From positions 42,957,001 through 43,021,000 of the forward strand of contig NC_070614.1 in NCBI RefSeq assembly GCF_027172205.1: 64,000 bases of DNA. The letters run 5' to 3'. Source of the DNA: Podarcis raffonei. Lineage: Eukaryota > Chordata > Lepidosauria > Squamata > Lacertidae. Below are positions 21,756-33,008 of this stretch, piece by piece (positions within the stretch are counted from its first letter, which is position 1; every line of letters starts with the position of its first letter). The position numbers and the translations under genes are program-made. The notes under the pieces are model-generated. The model worked only from the letters and a program-made list of their open reading frames with translations. It was not told the DNA's origin and did no database searches.

Positions 21756-22206
21756 AAGGAAAAGGTAAAGGGACCCCTGACTATTAAGTCCAGTCGTGGC
21801 CGACTGGGGTTACGGTGCTCATCTCGCTTTATTGGTTGAGGGAGCTGGCATACAGCTTCCGGGTCATGTGGCCAGCATGACTAAGCTGCTTCTGGCGAAC
21901 CAGAGCAGTGCACGGAAATGCCGTTTAGCTTCCTGCCAAAGCGGTACCTATTTATCTACTTGCACTTTGATGTGCTTTTGAACTGCTAGGTTGGCAGGAG
22001 CAGGGACCAAGCAACAGGAGCTCACCCCGTCACGGGGATTCAAACAACTGACCTTCTGACTGGCAAGCCCTAGGCTCTGTGGTTTAGACCCTTAAAAACT
22101 AAGGAGTAGTCCCTTAAAACTAAGGAGTAGGTTCCACCGAGATTTGAACTCAGATCGCTGGATTCAGAGTCCAAAGTGCTAACCATTACACCATGGAACC
22201 TTACAC
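21756..22206 (-). mobile_element. Chimeric tRNA-Gln/Sauria-type SINE insertion
   Basis: On the minus strand the insert reads: 6-nt leader GTGTAA (22206-22201), complete tRNA-Gln (22200-22129), a 40-nt linker made of two near-identical units (CTACTCCTTAGTTTTAAGGG type), then a Sauria-type SINE body lacking its first ~20 nt, ending in AGGTAA-type tail. A perfect 11-bp duplication ATGGCACATAA (21745-21755 and 22207-22217) encloses the whole. The paralogous blocks at about 26500-26560 and 33570-33625 show the empty site. So tRNA and SINE entered together as one retrotransposed transcript. Confidence 0.8.
22129..22200 (-). tRNA. tRNA-Gln (anticodon CTG)
   Basis: 72 nt on the minus strand, GGTTCCATGGTGTAATGG at the 5' end. 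Full cloverleaf: 7-bp acceptor stem (GGTTCCA with TGGAACC), anticodon loop ACTCTGAAT region with anticodon CTG, T loop TTCAAAT. No CCA is encoded. Two stem positions carry C-to-T changes compared with the vertebrate tRNA-Gln I recall, but both leave G-U pairs. A TTTT terminator follows within about 15 nt. It sits at the 5' end of a retrotransposed SINE, so it may be a tRNA-derived retrocopy rather than a locus under selection. Its internal A and B boxes look intact. Confidence 0.8.
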
Positions 22207-24130
22207 ATGGCACATAATAGATGCCAATTAAAAGTAAACCGGGGAGGACCGGGGAGGAATTTCCTTTACAAATCCTCAAAGCTTTCTGCCTTTCTCTCAC
22301 TGGAGACATCAGAGCAGTAACTTTGGCAAGAAACTCCCTTTGCAGCCACAATCATTCAGCTCCGCCATACTCAGCATATCAGTTTGCCCTGCCAAGATAA
22401 ATCAGGAAGTCTTTTCATTATTTCCACTTGCTAACTTTCAAAGGCATTGAGTGAAACTGGAATGCCACTTCCCACTCCTCAGTGCAAGATTTTAGTGGCT
22501 GTGAAGAGTTGTTCCTCATGCAACCTCAGAGTGAGTAAGGACAGAGCAAGTGAGATGGACAGGGCAAGACATGTTTTAAATTCACCGAGCAATTTCCCCC
22601 CTGAAAACACAAACTAGGCTGCAAAAAATGTTACAATCTGTCTTGTAATTCCCGGATAGGTGTACTCCAGATATTTCTGAACTACAACTCCCATCACCAT
22701 TGACCATGCTGTGTGGGATTGATTGGAGCTGGGGATGAATAACCCTTGGGCAGCATCCCACTGGCTGCCACCAATTCTCTATTATAGGATTTGTGACTAT
22801 AGCTACTTTTGAGAGATTTTAAGGAGGGGCATTTTGCATCTTGTGATTGTTTCATAATTCTTTCGGTTGTCTAGCAGTCCTTATCAAGCACAAAAGCAGG
22901 GCTGGCATTACCATTGGGCAAAGTGAGGCAATCACCCTCAGTGGCACATGTTGGTACCATTTTATAACTTGCTTTGGGTTAGGTTTTGTGAAAAAAGCAG
23001 CTAATTGTGATGGTGGTGATACTTGTGATGGTGGTGATAATATTACTGCTATGAGGCAGCAGCTCCCTGGTTTTCCTCTGTCAACATCACAGACATTCTC
23101 CAAGATTGTTGAAAGACAAAAGTAAACTAAACTGGAATGAAAAGTATTTATAGGGAGCTGAAAGAGGAATCTCTGTTTGTCCTTTTTCATTCTTCTGGGA
23201 TTCTTTCATTCTTTTTTGCTTGCTTATGTATTTGAAAAGCCTACACAACCTGTTAAACCAGATTGCCTGCATCTGGTTCAATTTGGAAGGTGATCTCTAG
23301 AGGCTTGCTGACATTTTTCCAGTATATGTGTTCATTCAGAAATATATAGGCTGCGTGCAGGTGAAGCTGTATCCTAAATATTCCCCCAGACTGTCCAGGT
23401 CCAATGCACCTCTGTCAGGTTCCTGGGGAGCTGTCCAGCACCTCAATCACTGTTAAATCCCAGAGCCCCAAAGTCATTTCTCTGTCCCTCTGTCTACCCC
23501 CTTTCTTTCTTTCACCAACTGCAGTTTCTTTTCTCAGACAGATTGTTTTCATCATTCTTAGCTGTGTTGGAGAGTAGAGAGTGTGAGCCCACATGATTTA
23601 TTCAAGGGGAGGTTAGGTAACATTGCATCAAGGAAGTGTTAATTCATATTTTTGTCTGTCCCATAGCACAAAAGTGCAATATTTTTTGGAGGCATGTTTG
23701 TTGCACAAGACATCCTAATCACCTGTAAATGCACAACCTGAATTTGCTGGCATGTGATTGAACCCTACCTGAAGATGGTGATACTCTAGTAGTGCCCAAA
23801 GAGAGATTTTACTTCTTGGCCATTCAAAGGGGCAGCTCTTGAAAGCAACCAACCCCCCCCCCCCCAGTGAAATGAGACATTTGGCATTTTTTTCAGGACT
23901 GATAAGGCTTTATACAACAGTTTTTCCTGGTTCCACCAACCATCTCATGTCCAGCCAGCACCACAACCCCCAATGTACAATATAGATAAATATTAAAATT
24001 TCTTAATGCAGAACTACTGATGCTCTCAAAAGTTAAAGCAAATCCTGGTACATAAAGGATGCAACTCAGTCTACCCTTTCCCTAGTCCAAGTCCCATTTA
24101 ACACACCAAATTTGATCTAGACTGACAGTG

Positions 24131-24411
24131 CAATCCCATCCATATCTACTCAGAAGTAAGTCCCATCCATAGGCATGCATATTTTAACTGTCCCTTCATA
24201 TTTGCTCAACCTGTATATTTGCAAATAAAGATAAATATTACAAAATGATGATTAAAATTTATTTTATTATAAATATATTTATATACTGTTGTATCATAGA
24301 AATCTATCATAGTGGTTTATGATAATTCAAAATACGAACCATACAGTAAAATCATTTTACAAAATAAAAACAAGTCAAAAGCAAAAGAATAAAAAACACA
24401 GACATGTTGGC
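24131..24411 (-). mobile_element. Repeat-derived segment at the deletion junction
   Basis: AT-rich sequence with 'tttattttattataaatata' and 'atagtggtttatgataattc' resembles a degraded LINE 3' end on the minus strand. 'ctcagaagtaagtcccat' (about 24150) is a common interspersed squamate repeat word. It sits exactly where the intron and coding exon of unit B should be. Confidence 0.35.
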
Positions 24412-24450
24412 AATCAAGGAAACAATTTCTGATGGGAAGGTAGACATGTG
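24412..24450 (+). pseudogene. Relic of a family-4-like olfactory receptor, last codons only
   Basis: Encodes IKETISDGKVDM and a TGA stop, identical in protein to the C-terminus of OR no. 3 (20748-20786). The following noncoding sequence continues to match the 3' flank of OR no. 3. Everything 5' of this point in the coding exon is absent and replaced by repeat-derived DNA. The gene was therefore lost by a large deletion or a repeat-associated rearrangement, not by point mutation. Confidence 0.85.
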
Positions 24451-24940
24451 ATTCCCTGGATTATTGCTTATGAAACCTTCACAACAGCAAAGCTGGGCAA
24501 AATATGTGATGGCAGTGTCTCAAAAACAGCCATCTAAACTGATGTGGTTTCAAAAAAGTGTGAGGGGCACTGAAACTTTGGGTGTATGATTTTAGGACCC
24601 AAACTATTCTTTTGATTTTATGGTGGTTAAGAAATCTGAATGATGATAACAGCAGCAAAATACAAACTTAATGAGCAAGTCCTTAGACAGTAAGGAATCT
24701 TCATTTTAAAATAGATATTATGGCAGTATGGTTTCCATTTCTTTGGTAGATTACCTTCAAGCTTCTGACTGAATCCCAAATGTTAATTCCTAACTGTGAT
24801 GTAAATGTCACATATACTCAGATAAACAAAGAGGTTTAAAATATTATTGTAAAAAATAACAATAAGCTAAGTATTCAATAAGAAAGTAAACCTGCTAATA
24901 TATGGTGCAGTGTGTATACATAAAAATATACCAGATATAT
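24451..24940 (+). other. Duplicated 3' flank, unit B
   Basis: Colinear with 20787-21260 and 31286-31720 ('gattccctggattattgct', 'tattatggcagtatggttt', 'aactgtgatgtaaatgtca'). No gene. Confidence 0.6.
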
Positions 24941-24951
24941 ATGTATATGAA

Positions 24952-25735
24952 TGTTGTGATGGAGAACCCTTGGGTCTGCCTCTTTGTGACCCAACAGCCA
25001 GTGGGAGCTGACAAGTAGATCAACTAATCAAGAGGCGTGGGGGAATGGGATGTCAAGGACTGGCTGGATGAGGAAGAGCATTGGAAGCTGCCCACCCAAG
25101 AGCCCCTCAGGAAGGACACAGAAAATGACTTAGATCCTGGATCACGGTGGTGGAACACTGAAGAGCAGTCTGCAGAAGGGATGAGCTGAGAGGTGCAAGA
25201 AGCGCGCGGGGGGGGGGGGAGTTGTGTGATCAAGAATGGTCAGGAGAAGGAGGGCCTTCCAGGATAGGGTTAGAGACTGAGAGTCACAGTGTGAGCACAG
25301 ATTCAGACAAAGAGGACTCAGAGGTTGCCCCTGCTGACCAACAGCAGAACAGTCCCAGTCCTACTGGCTCTCCTCCCCCTCTGACACCCTGCTTGAGGAG
25401 AGTCCTGCACATTGCTGAACAGCAGGCCAAAGAGGTCTAGAGGAGGAGCTCACCCCCTCGACATAGCCTTTGTTTGCTTGGGATGAATCCAGAGTGAGAG
25501 GCTAGAGGGGGAAGGTCAGGGCTAGTGATCAATTTCAGCAACATCTCAGCTGGATTAAGAGAAACCAGAGGACTCTACTGTGTTGTTATTTTCTGTTAAT
25601 AAAAAGCTGATTGCATTCCGTGTCTACCATGTGTCCCTGCACTGTGATCAACGTGGGCTCTGGCTAACCGAGCAGACTCAGATAGGATAGATGAAACAGA
25701 GTGGGTTAGTGTTGGCATTAGGAATAGTCTGTGGC
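24952..25735 (+). mobile_element. Unassigned retroelement-like segment, possible old LTR
   Basis: GC-richer than its flanks, with a G run at 25208-25220 and a transcript-end-like 'ctgttaataaaaagctgatt' at about 25594-25613. A short open stretch (25222-25440) is acidic, Ser/Pro/Gln-rich and matches no domain I know. It may be a solitary terminal repeat of an LTR-class element (fossil, noncoding). Boundaries and family are uncertain. Confidence 0.3.
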
Positions 25736-26112
25736 CAAACAATTTTCTCTTTACCTAAAGAAAGGGTTAAGATCTGGAGGGGCTGGAAGTGTTCTGTGGG
25801 TGGAGTAAAACAATAGCCAGTCCTAGGAAGCATTTCTCTGTCCACTTGAATGTCTTCAGTGAAGACTTATTAAACATCACTGTTAAGCTATAACCTCTTA
25901 TATAAACATATAAAGTTCCTGTTTTGTTATAGGTGCCTTTACTTCATTTTTCTGGGTGAGAGCTGAATGGTCACAAGTTCCCCTTCACCTATTTATACCA
26001 TCTTGCTTCTGGTAAATAAAAGACTCTACTAAAATTGGTTTAGACCAGAACCTCTGCTATGGGAAGAGTACAGGCAGCCGGTCTCATTTCACCACTTAAG
26101 GCAAAACAGGAA

Positions 26113-26398
26113 AGAAGAAGAAGGAGGAGGAGGAGGAGGAGGAGGAGGAGGAGGAGGAGGAGAATTTGGATTGGATATCCCACTTCATCACTACCCGAAG
26201 GAGTCTCAAAGCGGCTAACATTCTCCTTTCCCTTCCTCCCCCACAACAAACACTCTGTGAGGTGAGTGGGGCTGAGAGACTTCAAAGAAGTGTGACTAGC
26301 CCACGGTCACCCAGCAACTGCATGTGGAGGAGCGGAGACGCGAACCCGTTCACCAGATCACGAGTCTGCCTCTCTTAACCACTACACCACACCACTCT
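26113..26398 (-). mobile_element. tRNA-derived SINE with (AGG)n tail
   Basis: (AGG)n at 26119-26162 is the tail side. The reverse strand then runs back through 'ggctaacattctcctttccc', 'ctcacagagtgtttgttgtg' and 'ggtcaccgtgggctagtcac' to the tRNA-like head near 26398. Same family as 8649 and 33047. Poly-Arg or poly-Leu frames across it are artefacts. Confidence 0.75.
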
Positions 26399-26419
26399 GT
26401 AGGCAGAGTCTTGGTCTAT

Positions 26420-28400
26420 TCAATACTGCAAAGCACCGTGAACACTGGTGTTGCAACACTGTGGATTGCTTTCAGATTTATAAAGCAAGAAGGTGGTTGC
26501 AATGTACAAATCCATTCTAATGGACTTGCTAAGTGAAGATTAAAGGTAAACTGGGTTGAGGAGGAATTTCCTTTGCAAGTTCTCAAAGTTTACTGCCCTT
26601 CTCTCAGTGGGAATACCAGAGCAGTAACTTTGGAAAGAAACTCCCTTTGCAACCACACTCACCAGCTCCTTAATGCCTGCACATATGTGCCAAGACTCAA
26701 AGAGATAATTAAATAAGACTTTTCATTGTTCCCATTTGCCAGCTTTCAAAGTCATTGAGTAACACTGCAAGGCCACTTCTCACTTCACACTCCAAGATTT
26801 GATTAGCTGTGAAGAGATGTTCCCTGTGCAACCTCAGAGTGAGTAAGGAAGAGAGTGCAAGTGAGACACACAGGGCTGATGGGGTAGACCTGATATAAAT
26901 TTGCTAACCAATTTCCCTCCTTCAGACACAGACTAGCTTGCGAAAAAAGGGTTAGAACTTGTCTTGTAATTCACAGCTAGCTAATGTGTTCTCCAGATGT
27001 TTCTGGACCACAGCTACCATTATCCTTGAGCATGTTGGCTGGGACTGATCGGAGCTAGGGTTGAATAAACCCTGGGCAGCATCCAATTGACAGCCCTGTT
27101 CTAATTCTCTGTTATAGGATTAGTGATGATAGATGCTTTGGGGTTGAGAGATTTTAGGGGGAGATTTTGCATTTTGTGATTATTCCATAATTCTCTCAAT
27201 TGTCTTGTGATGCTTGTCAAACAGAGAAGCAGGGCAAAGTGAGGCAATCACTTGAGGTGGCACGTGGTGGTTTCATTTCAAAGTTGCTCTGGGTCACATT
27301 TGGGGGGGGGGGGAGAGCCAAATAATAAAGGATAATGGTGGTGGTGGTGATAATGCTGGGGATGGGTGGAGAGCAACCCTCTGGCTGCTTCATCTCACAC
27401 ACCACATCCAGTCCCCAAGATTGTTGAGGCAGACACAGTTGAATCAAACTGAGACAATAAGTCCTCATATGGAGCAGAAGACAATTAGAAAGAAGGGTCT
27501 GTGATTCTCCTATTTTCTTCTCTCTGGGATTGGGTTTATTTCTCTTTCTGCAAGTATGTGTATTTCAAAAGTCTGCCCAGCCTCTTGAACCAGGTTGCCT
27601 GGGTCTGGTTCCTGTTGGAGGGAGATCTCTGGAAGCTTATTGGCATTTTGTAATATGTGTGTTTATTTGCAAAAATACAAGCTGAGCATAGGTGCTGGAA
27701 TAGCTTAAACACCCTAATAGACTGTCAAGGACCACTGCACCCACCAACATCAGGTTCGCAGGGAACAATCCAGTACCCCCCCAAACCCTGTTAACTCCCG
27801 AGTCCCAAATTCATCTCTTGCCTTCTCTCTGTGTATGTTTCCCCCCTCCAACTGCAGTTTCTCCTCTTCGGTAGGCATCTCAATTGCACAATTCTTAGCT
27901 AGGGTGGGGAGCAGAGCTTCTGGGCACTTGCAGAAGACCTGTTTATTGAGCAGTCAGCCCAATTCATTTGTAATTTGGTTAGGCAACATTGCATCAAGGA
28001 AGTGTTGCCACATACTTCCCTCTGCATTTTTCTTATCAGAAAAAAAGTTAAATATTTGGGGGGAAGCGTGTCTAGAGTGCAAGATTTCCCAAACAACAGT
28101 AAATGTGCAATCTGAATTCGCCATAAAGTAACCGAATCCTACCTGAAGATGATGACACCCTGAAAAGGCCCACAAAGAGATCTTAATCTTAGATATTCCT
28201 TGGACCACACAAAAAGCCAGCTATTGATAGCAATCTCCCAATCACCTTATTAAAGGAGACATTTGACATTTGTCAGGACTAATAAGGTATTATGTGGCAG
28301 TTTTATTGATTTCATTAGCTCTCTCTTATCCCCATCCCCCACCCCCAATGTACAATATGGATAGAATTTTAAAATGTCCTGATGCAGAACTACCTGGGTC
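26420..28400 (+). promoter_or_regulatory. Duplicated upstream block C, possible promoter/first exon of OR no. 4
   Basis: The cleanest of the four blocks. ACTCCCTTTGCAAC lies at 26640-26653, 'gagataattaaataag' (homeodomain-like TAATTA) at about 26700-26715, and 'caacctcagagtgagtaagg' with a strong donor (GTGAGT at 26839-26844). The acceptor of the coding exon is at 30328-30329. A fold-back repeat lies at 26985-27090. The function of the block is inferred from conservation among paralogues, which may simply reflect recent duplication. Confidence 0.4.
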
Positions 28401-28416
28401 CTCAAAATGCACTACC

Positions 28417-28605
28417 TGGGTCCGTTCTTAAGCTGAAACAGTTCTTAACCTGAGGTACCACTTTAGTTAATGGGGCCTCCTGCTGTTGCTGCGCCGCCAC
28501 CACACAATTTCTGTTCTCATCCTGAAGCAAAGTTCTTAACCCGAGGTGCTATTTCTGGGTTAGCAGAGTCTGTAACCTGAAGCGTCTGTAACCCGAGGTA
28601 CACTG
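28417..28605 (+). mobile_element. Tigger-like MITE, 5' end missing
   Basis: Begins inside the element ('ggtccgttcttaag') and runs to the normal terminus CCGAGGTACACTG followed by TA. About 50 bp of the left end is absent. Confidence 0.7.
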
Positions 28606-29322
28606 TATGCTGTGAAAATTTAGTGAAGAAAGCATCCCACTACTAATTGTGTTAGCCTATCTCTAAGGGTGCTTAGAACAAGCAGTGTCTTGGCTCTTAT
28701 TGATGCTTCTATTGGTTTTATGGTATTAATTAGACTATATACCACCTTACAATATTGCGTATGAAAATGCTGTTTATGAATATGTAAATAAAGAAAACAG
28801 AACTTGTTACCCTTATCCTGTTTAACGCCCTGAGTAGTTCCAGGGATGTAGTGCTTAACTGGATCTAGTTTCTATTGGAAGTTACTAGAGGTTTATTGGC
28901 ATTTTGTAAAACTTGACTTTGTAGTTCCCTAGCCAATTGTGGAGGGGCAGACCTTGGTAATCTTTCATAATAAGAGGCCTTTATGAGGCCACATTTGGCA
29001 CCCCCAAATGTATATTATTATTTTGCATCCCCTCAAACTGATATAGAAATGTAATGAACTGGATGCTGCAAAAATGGGAAATTGCTAAAATGAAATTGAC
29101 AGTTTTACCAATTCCTACACCTTGTATATTCTGTATACATTTTGACATTCTGGAGACCAGATATGTAAAATGGTTGAATGGACAGACAGAAAGATATTAC
29201 ACTGTATACCTAAAATGTTGTTGCTATTGACATCAACCTGTGAAAGTTGGCAGTCCCAGGCAATTGCTGTCAGTGTCCAAAAGCTTACACCAGTAAATGT
29301 CTCCAGTCACCTATACAGTATA
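28606..29322. other. No gene seen
   Basis: AT-rich intergenic DNA, presumed 5' intron of OR no. 4. Nothing recognisable. Confidence 0.5.
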
Positions 29323-29564
29323 CAGTGGTACCTCGGGTTAAGTACTGAATTCGTTCCAGAAGTCTGTGCTTAACCTGAAACTGTTCTTAACCTGAAGCAC
29401 CACTTTAGCTAATGGGGCCTCCTGCTGCTACCGCGCCACCGGAGCACAATTTCTGTTCTCATTCTGAAGCAAAGTTCTTAACCTGAAGCACTATTTCTGG
29501 GTTAGCGGAGTCTGTAACCTGAAGCATATGTAACCTGAAGCGTATGTAACCTGAGGTACCACTG
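29323..29564 (+). mobile_element. Tigger-like MITE, full length
   Basis: Best-preserved copy: CAGTGGTACCTCGGGTTAAG at the left, CCTGAGGTACCACTG at the right, TA on both sides (29321-29322 and 29565-29566). Confidence 0.8.
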
Positions 29565-30334
29565 TATTTATAATGATGGGGCAAAATGTTACCAGCCTGA
29601 AGATGGTGAAGAAGAGGAGGTTGCGGCCAGAAATATGAAGGTGTTTTGGACAGTTTGTTTTAAGTATGAACACTGAGCACATTCTACCCTGATTTAAGTT
29701 GCGTATATGCCATCCACATTCTAGGTCCAACTGCACACTTTAAAAAGCCCCTTGGAGGTAACAGTATTATCGTTAGTGAATAAAGTGCTTAAACAACCTG
29801 GATCCAGGTTACTCAAAGGACCAAATTTTCCCTAGTGTGCAGGTTAGATCAGTATAATCCCTTGGCCAAGCCTTTCTGACTGTCCCACAGTTATCTCCTG
29901 TTGATTTATTTTCTGTACCAACTGAAAGTTTTTATGGTAGTGGTTACTTGGCCATCTGTTGTTAATATTTTTAGTTTCGCCAAGCACTTTTAGAGAATTG
30001 ATTAGATTCAGTCTTGATAATCTGATCCATGTTTTGTGATTTAGGGTTGAATTCAATGGTAGTCCTATTCAGGGTAGAGCCAATGAAAATGATGGGCCAT
30101 TCATTTGAATGGATCTACTCTAAGTAGGAATAGCATTGGAGACAGCATATATTTATTTATTTATTTAGTTGGTTGGTTATAGCTTGCCATTTCTCCCAAA
30201 GCAGCCAATTTTATGAGGTTTTCGTTATTTTATTTTGCACCCCCATGATCTGCTTTAATGAATTGGCCGCTTATCAATATTCTTATTAAATAAATAAATA
30301 ATTAAAAATGCTTCTTTCCACTTTTGCAGGCAAA
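29565..30334. other. Presumed 5' intron end of OR no. 4; no gene seen
   Basis: Contains (TTTA)n at about 30148-30163 and ends in a polypyrimidine tract with acceptor CCACTTTTGCAG (AG at 30328-30329). 'cctattcagggtagagccaa' near 30065 is a common interspersed word also seen near 43010. Confidence 0.5.
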
Positions 30335-31285
30335 ATGGATCACCTGAAAGGAAACTACACCAGAGTCAATGAATTCCTCTTTGTGGCCCTTTCTCCAACA
30401 TGGCAGTCCCAAGCCACCCTCTTTGTGTTCTTCCTCCTAGTCTATGCAGCCACCCTAGTAGGAAACAGCCTGATCATGCTGACAGTGACCTCAGACCCTC
30501 AACTGAGAACACCCATGTACTTTCTGCTTGGGAACCTCTCATTTCTAGACCTTTGCTACTCCCATGTCACAACCCCTAAGATGTTGGTGGACTTTTTGTC
30601 TGAGAAGAAGAGCATCTCCTTTGAAGCCTGCATGGCCCAGCTCTTTTTCCTCCATCTCTTGGCCGCTGCTGAGATGTTCCTCCTCACTGTCATGGCCTAT
30701 GACAGGTATGTGGCCATTTGCAAGCCTCTGCACTATCCCAATATCATGAACAGGGAGCTCTGTAGCTGGCTGGTGGCAGCCTCTTGGACTGGGGGCTTCA
30801 TCCACTCCATGGTTCAATTACTCCTCACTATAGGCCTTCCCTACTGTGGCCCCAACCAATTGAACAACTTCTTCTGTGATGTCCCACCGGTCATTAAGCT
30901 GGCCTGCACTGACACCTACATCACTGAGCTTCTCATAGTCTCCAACAGCGGCCTCATTTCAGCCAGCTGCTTTGTCCTTTTGGTGATCTCCTATGCAACC
31001 ATCCTGGTGAGGATCCGCTCTCCTGAGGGACGACGCAAAGCCCTCAATGTCTGTGCCTCCCACCTAATTGTGGTGACATTGTTCTTTGGACCCTGCATCT
31101 TTATCTACACTGAGCCTTTATCTGCTATCACAATAGACAAGCTGACCCATGTTCTTTACAATATCAATCTCATCACCCCTATGCTGAATCCGTTAATCTA
31201 CACTCTGAGAAACAAAGATGTGAAGTCAGCAATAAGGAAGCTGACAGGGAAGGAAACGATTTCTGATGGGAAGGTAGAGACGTGA
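30335..31285 (+). CDS. Class II olfactory receptor, family-4-like (OR no. 4)
   Basis: A 316-residue odorant receptor. An in-frame ATG at 30308 would add nine residues but lies in the polypyrimidine tract before the splice acceptor (AG 30328-30329). The exon's first ATG, 30335, is therefore chosen; it gives MDHLKGNYTRVNEF, matching OR nos. 3 and 5. Landmarks: sequon NYT at 7, PMYFLLGNLSFLD, MAYDRY at 120-125, PYCGPNQLNNFFCD (a further NNF in place of DNF), RRKALNVCASH, and NPLIYTLRN. It shares with OR no. 3 the two-residue addition (LYNINLITPML) and the tail ETISDGKVET. It is the sister of OR no. 3 by eye. Confidence 0.97.
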   Translation: MDHLKGNYTRVNEFLFVALSPTWQSQATLFVFFLLVYAATLVGNSLIMLTVTSDPQLRTPMYFLLGNLSFLDLCYSHVTTPKMLVDFLSEKKSISFEACMAQLFFLHLLAAAEMFLLTVMAYDRYVAICKPLHYPNIMNRELCSWLVAASWTGGFIHSMVQLLLTIGLPYCGPNQLNNFFCDVPPVIKLACTDTYITELLIVSNSGLISASCFVLLVISYATILVRIRSPEGRRKALNVCASHLIVVTLFFGPCIFIYTEPLSAITIDKLTHVLYNINLITPMLNPLIYTLRNKDVKSAIRKLTGKETISDGKVET

Positions 31286-31670
31286 TTCTAAAGACCTTCA
31301 CAGAATATCCTCCAAAGAAACTATCTAAACAGCCATGCTTTTGCTTTTATGGAGAAGGGTTGATGACAAATTTAAATAATGACAACAGCAACAACATACA
31401 AATGTAACCAGCAAATGCTTAATCAACAATGACACTTCGTTTTAAAACTGATATTATGGCACTTTGGTTTTCATTTCCTAGGTAGAAGCTTGAGATTGAA
31501 TCACAATTATTACTCCCTGACAATGATGAAAACAGCCTATGCAATCAAATAAATAAAGAGACCAAGCACATGAAAATATAACATGAAATCAAATAAACTG
31601 AGTATGCATATTTAACCAAAATATCAATGTTCAAATAAATAACATTAATATACAGGATAATACAATGGTG

Positions 31671-31709
<39 letters not shown>

Positions 31710-31720
31710 AAATGTTGTAT
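31286..31720 (+). other. Duplicated 3' flank, unit C, with (GT)n
   Basis: Colinear with 20787-21260. AATAAA-type sites lie at about 31546-31600. A (GT)n microsatellite spans about 31673-31704. Confidence 0.6.
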
Positions 31721-33008
31721 GTAACTTAAAAATGTAATATAGTTGGTGAGCTTCTCCATAGACCAGAAGACTAGGAGTGGCTCTGCAAATATTTTGGGGT
31801 GGGGTGAGTGAGAGAGTCAGCAGTGAAATCTGAAGTGAGTGGGTAGCATAAAGACATACAGACATAATTTTATTTGTAGCATCACAATGCTTGGATAATT
31901 GTCAAGGTTCAAACCCACCCACCCAGCCCAACTCTGTGATGGAAAATAATGGCACCTCTACAGAGCCCTAACCTTGACATTTTCCAATTTGAGGAATGTG
32001 GAAAAGGAAGACCAAGAGAACAAAGGAAGCATCGGGAAAATCCATTTAAGGTATAATATGCAGATTGACTCATGAGAACAGTGTCATCAATAAGCTACAG
32101 TGTTAACCCTCTCATCACTGATTTCATCTGGCGAAGTTACAGAGGTGGAGGCTTAGTCATTGTTTCAGAAACTATATCTCTCCCCTCCCCCCCATCACTC
32201 TCTCTATACCCAATCCTCACTAGGGGACTACATTTTTTAAAGCCAAAACCATTTATTCTCTTTACCTACTTCTGTCTGTATCATTCTGGTTTGTATCTCA
32301 CACAAAAACCCACCTGTCCTGCCCATTTTTCCCTTCAGCTATGTGGTTCTCTGGCACCACCCTCAGATCTACTTCAACCCCCCTGTAACCCACTCTCACT
32401 AAGTTTTAGAGCCCTGAACTGGATTTCTATTAGGCCTTTTAAAAATTATTTATTTTTCTGCTTTCACAGATACTGAATGAGTCCCACCTCAGTCAGCAGT
32501 CACCCACAATTTTATTGATCACAGAGATAATAAATGATTTTACAATAGTTCAGTGCAAAGGAGTATATGGTTTCGGTAACATACTTAAGATGTGACTTCG
32601 GTTCATATGCACACTCCTACCTACTCTACCATTCTAAATATATCCAGGCTAAATATACACTCACCATTTGTCCCCAAACCATGACCATTAATAACACCAA
32701 CCCCACTCTCTCTCACTAATACTACCACAGCTACCCAAACACTTTACCCCACCCCCATGAAACTCCAACTACCACTGCTCCTTTCAACTAAAACCCACCA
32801 GTAGTCAATTTCCCTATCAAAATTCTTATCCAGTTACTATTTACTTCCAACATTCCAAGCACAATCTCTCCCTCTCCCAGCCTAACACCTTATTTCAATT
32901 TTTATACAATTTGAGAAAAGAGACAATGCACATACTTTTGTAAACCAAGAAAATCTTTAATAAACATTATTTGAAATGCACTGCACTGGCTTCCAGTGCA
33001 TGTCCAGA
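31721..33008. other. No gene seen; C/A-rich stretch
   Basis: The 134-residue frame at 32072-32476 has no domain and a low-complexity composition. 32640-32890 is unusually C/A-rich. 'acaattttattgatcacaga' near 32509 resembles 'acaactttattgattacagc' near 16047, which may mark a shared, unassigned retroelement end. Confidence 0.4.

Larger units (their letters stand above)
21640..24130 (+). promoter_or_regulatory. Duplicated upstream block B, belonging to the deleted receptor
   Basis: Colinear with blocks C and D over most of its length, interrupted by the chimeric SINE at 21756-22206. It keeps ACTCCCTTTGCAGC at 22333-22346 and the donor-like GTGAGTAAGG at 22531-22540 after 'caacctcaga'. Its own receptor exon is gone (only 24412-24450 remains), so any promoter here no longer drives an OR. 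A C run lies at about 23852-23865. Confidence 0.4.

Noticed and set aside
26059-26285. Frames with poly-Arg and poly-Leu
   Set aside because: Produced by (AGG)n at a SINE tail.
30308-30334. Upstream in-frame ATG of OR no. 4
   Set aside because: It lies in the polypyrimidine tract before the acceptor; the paralogues start at the ATG equivalent to 30335.
32072-32476. 134-codon frame
   Set aside because: No domain, low-complexity pyrimidine-rich composition, no splice or promoter context.
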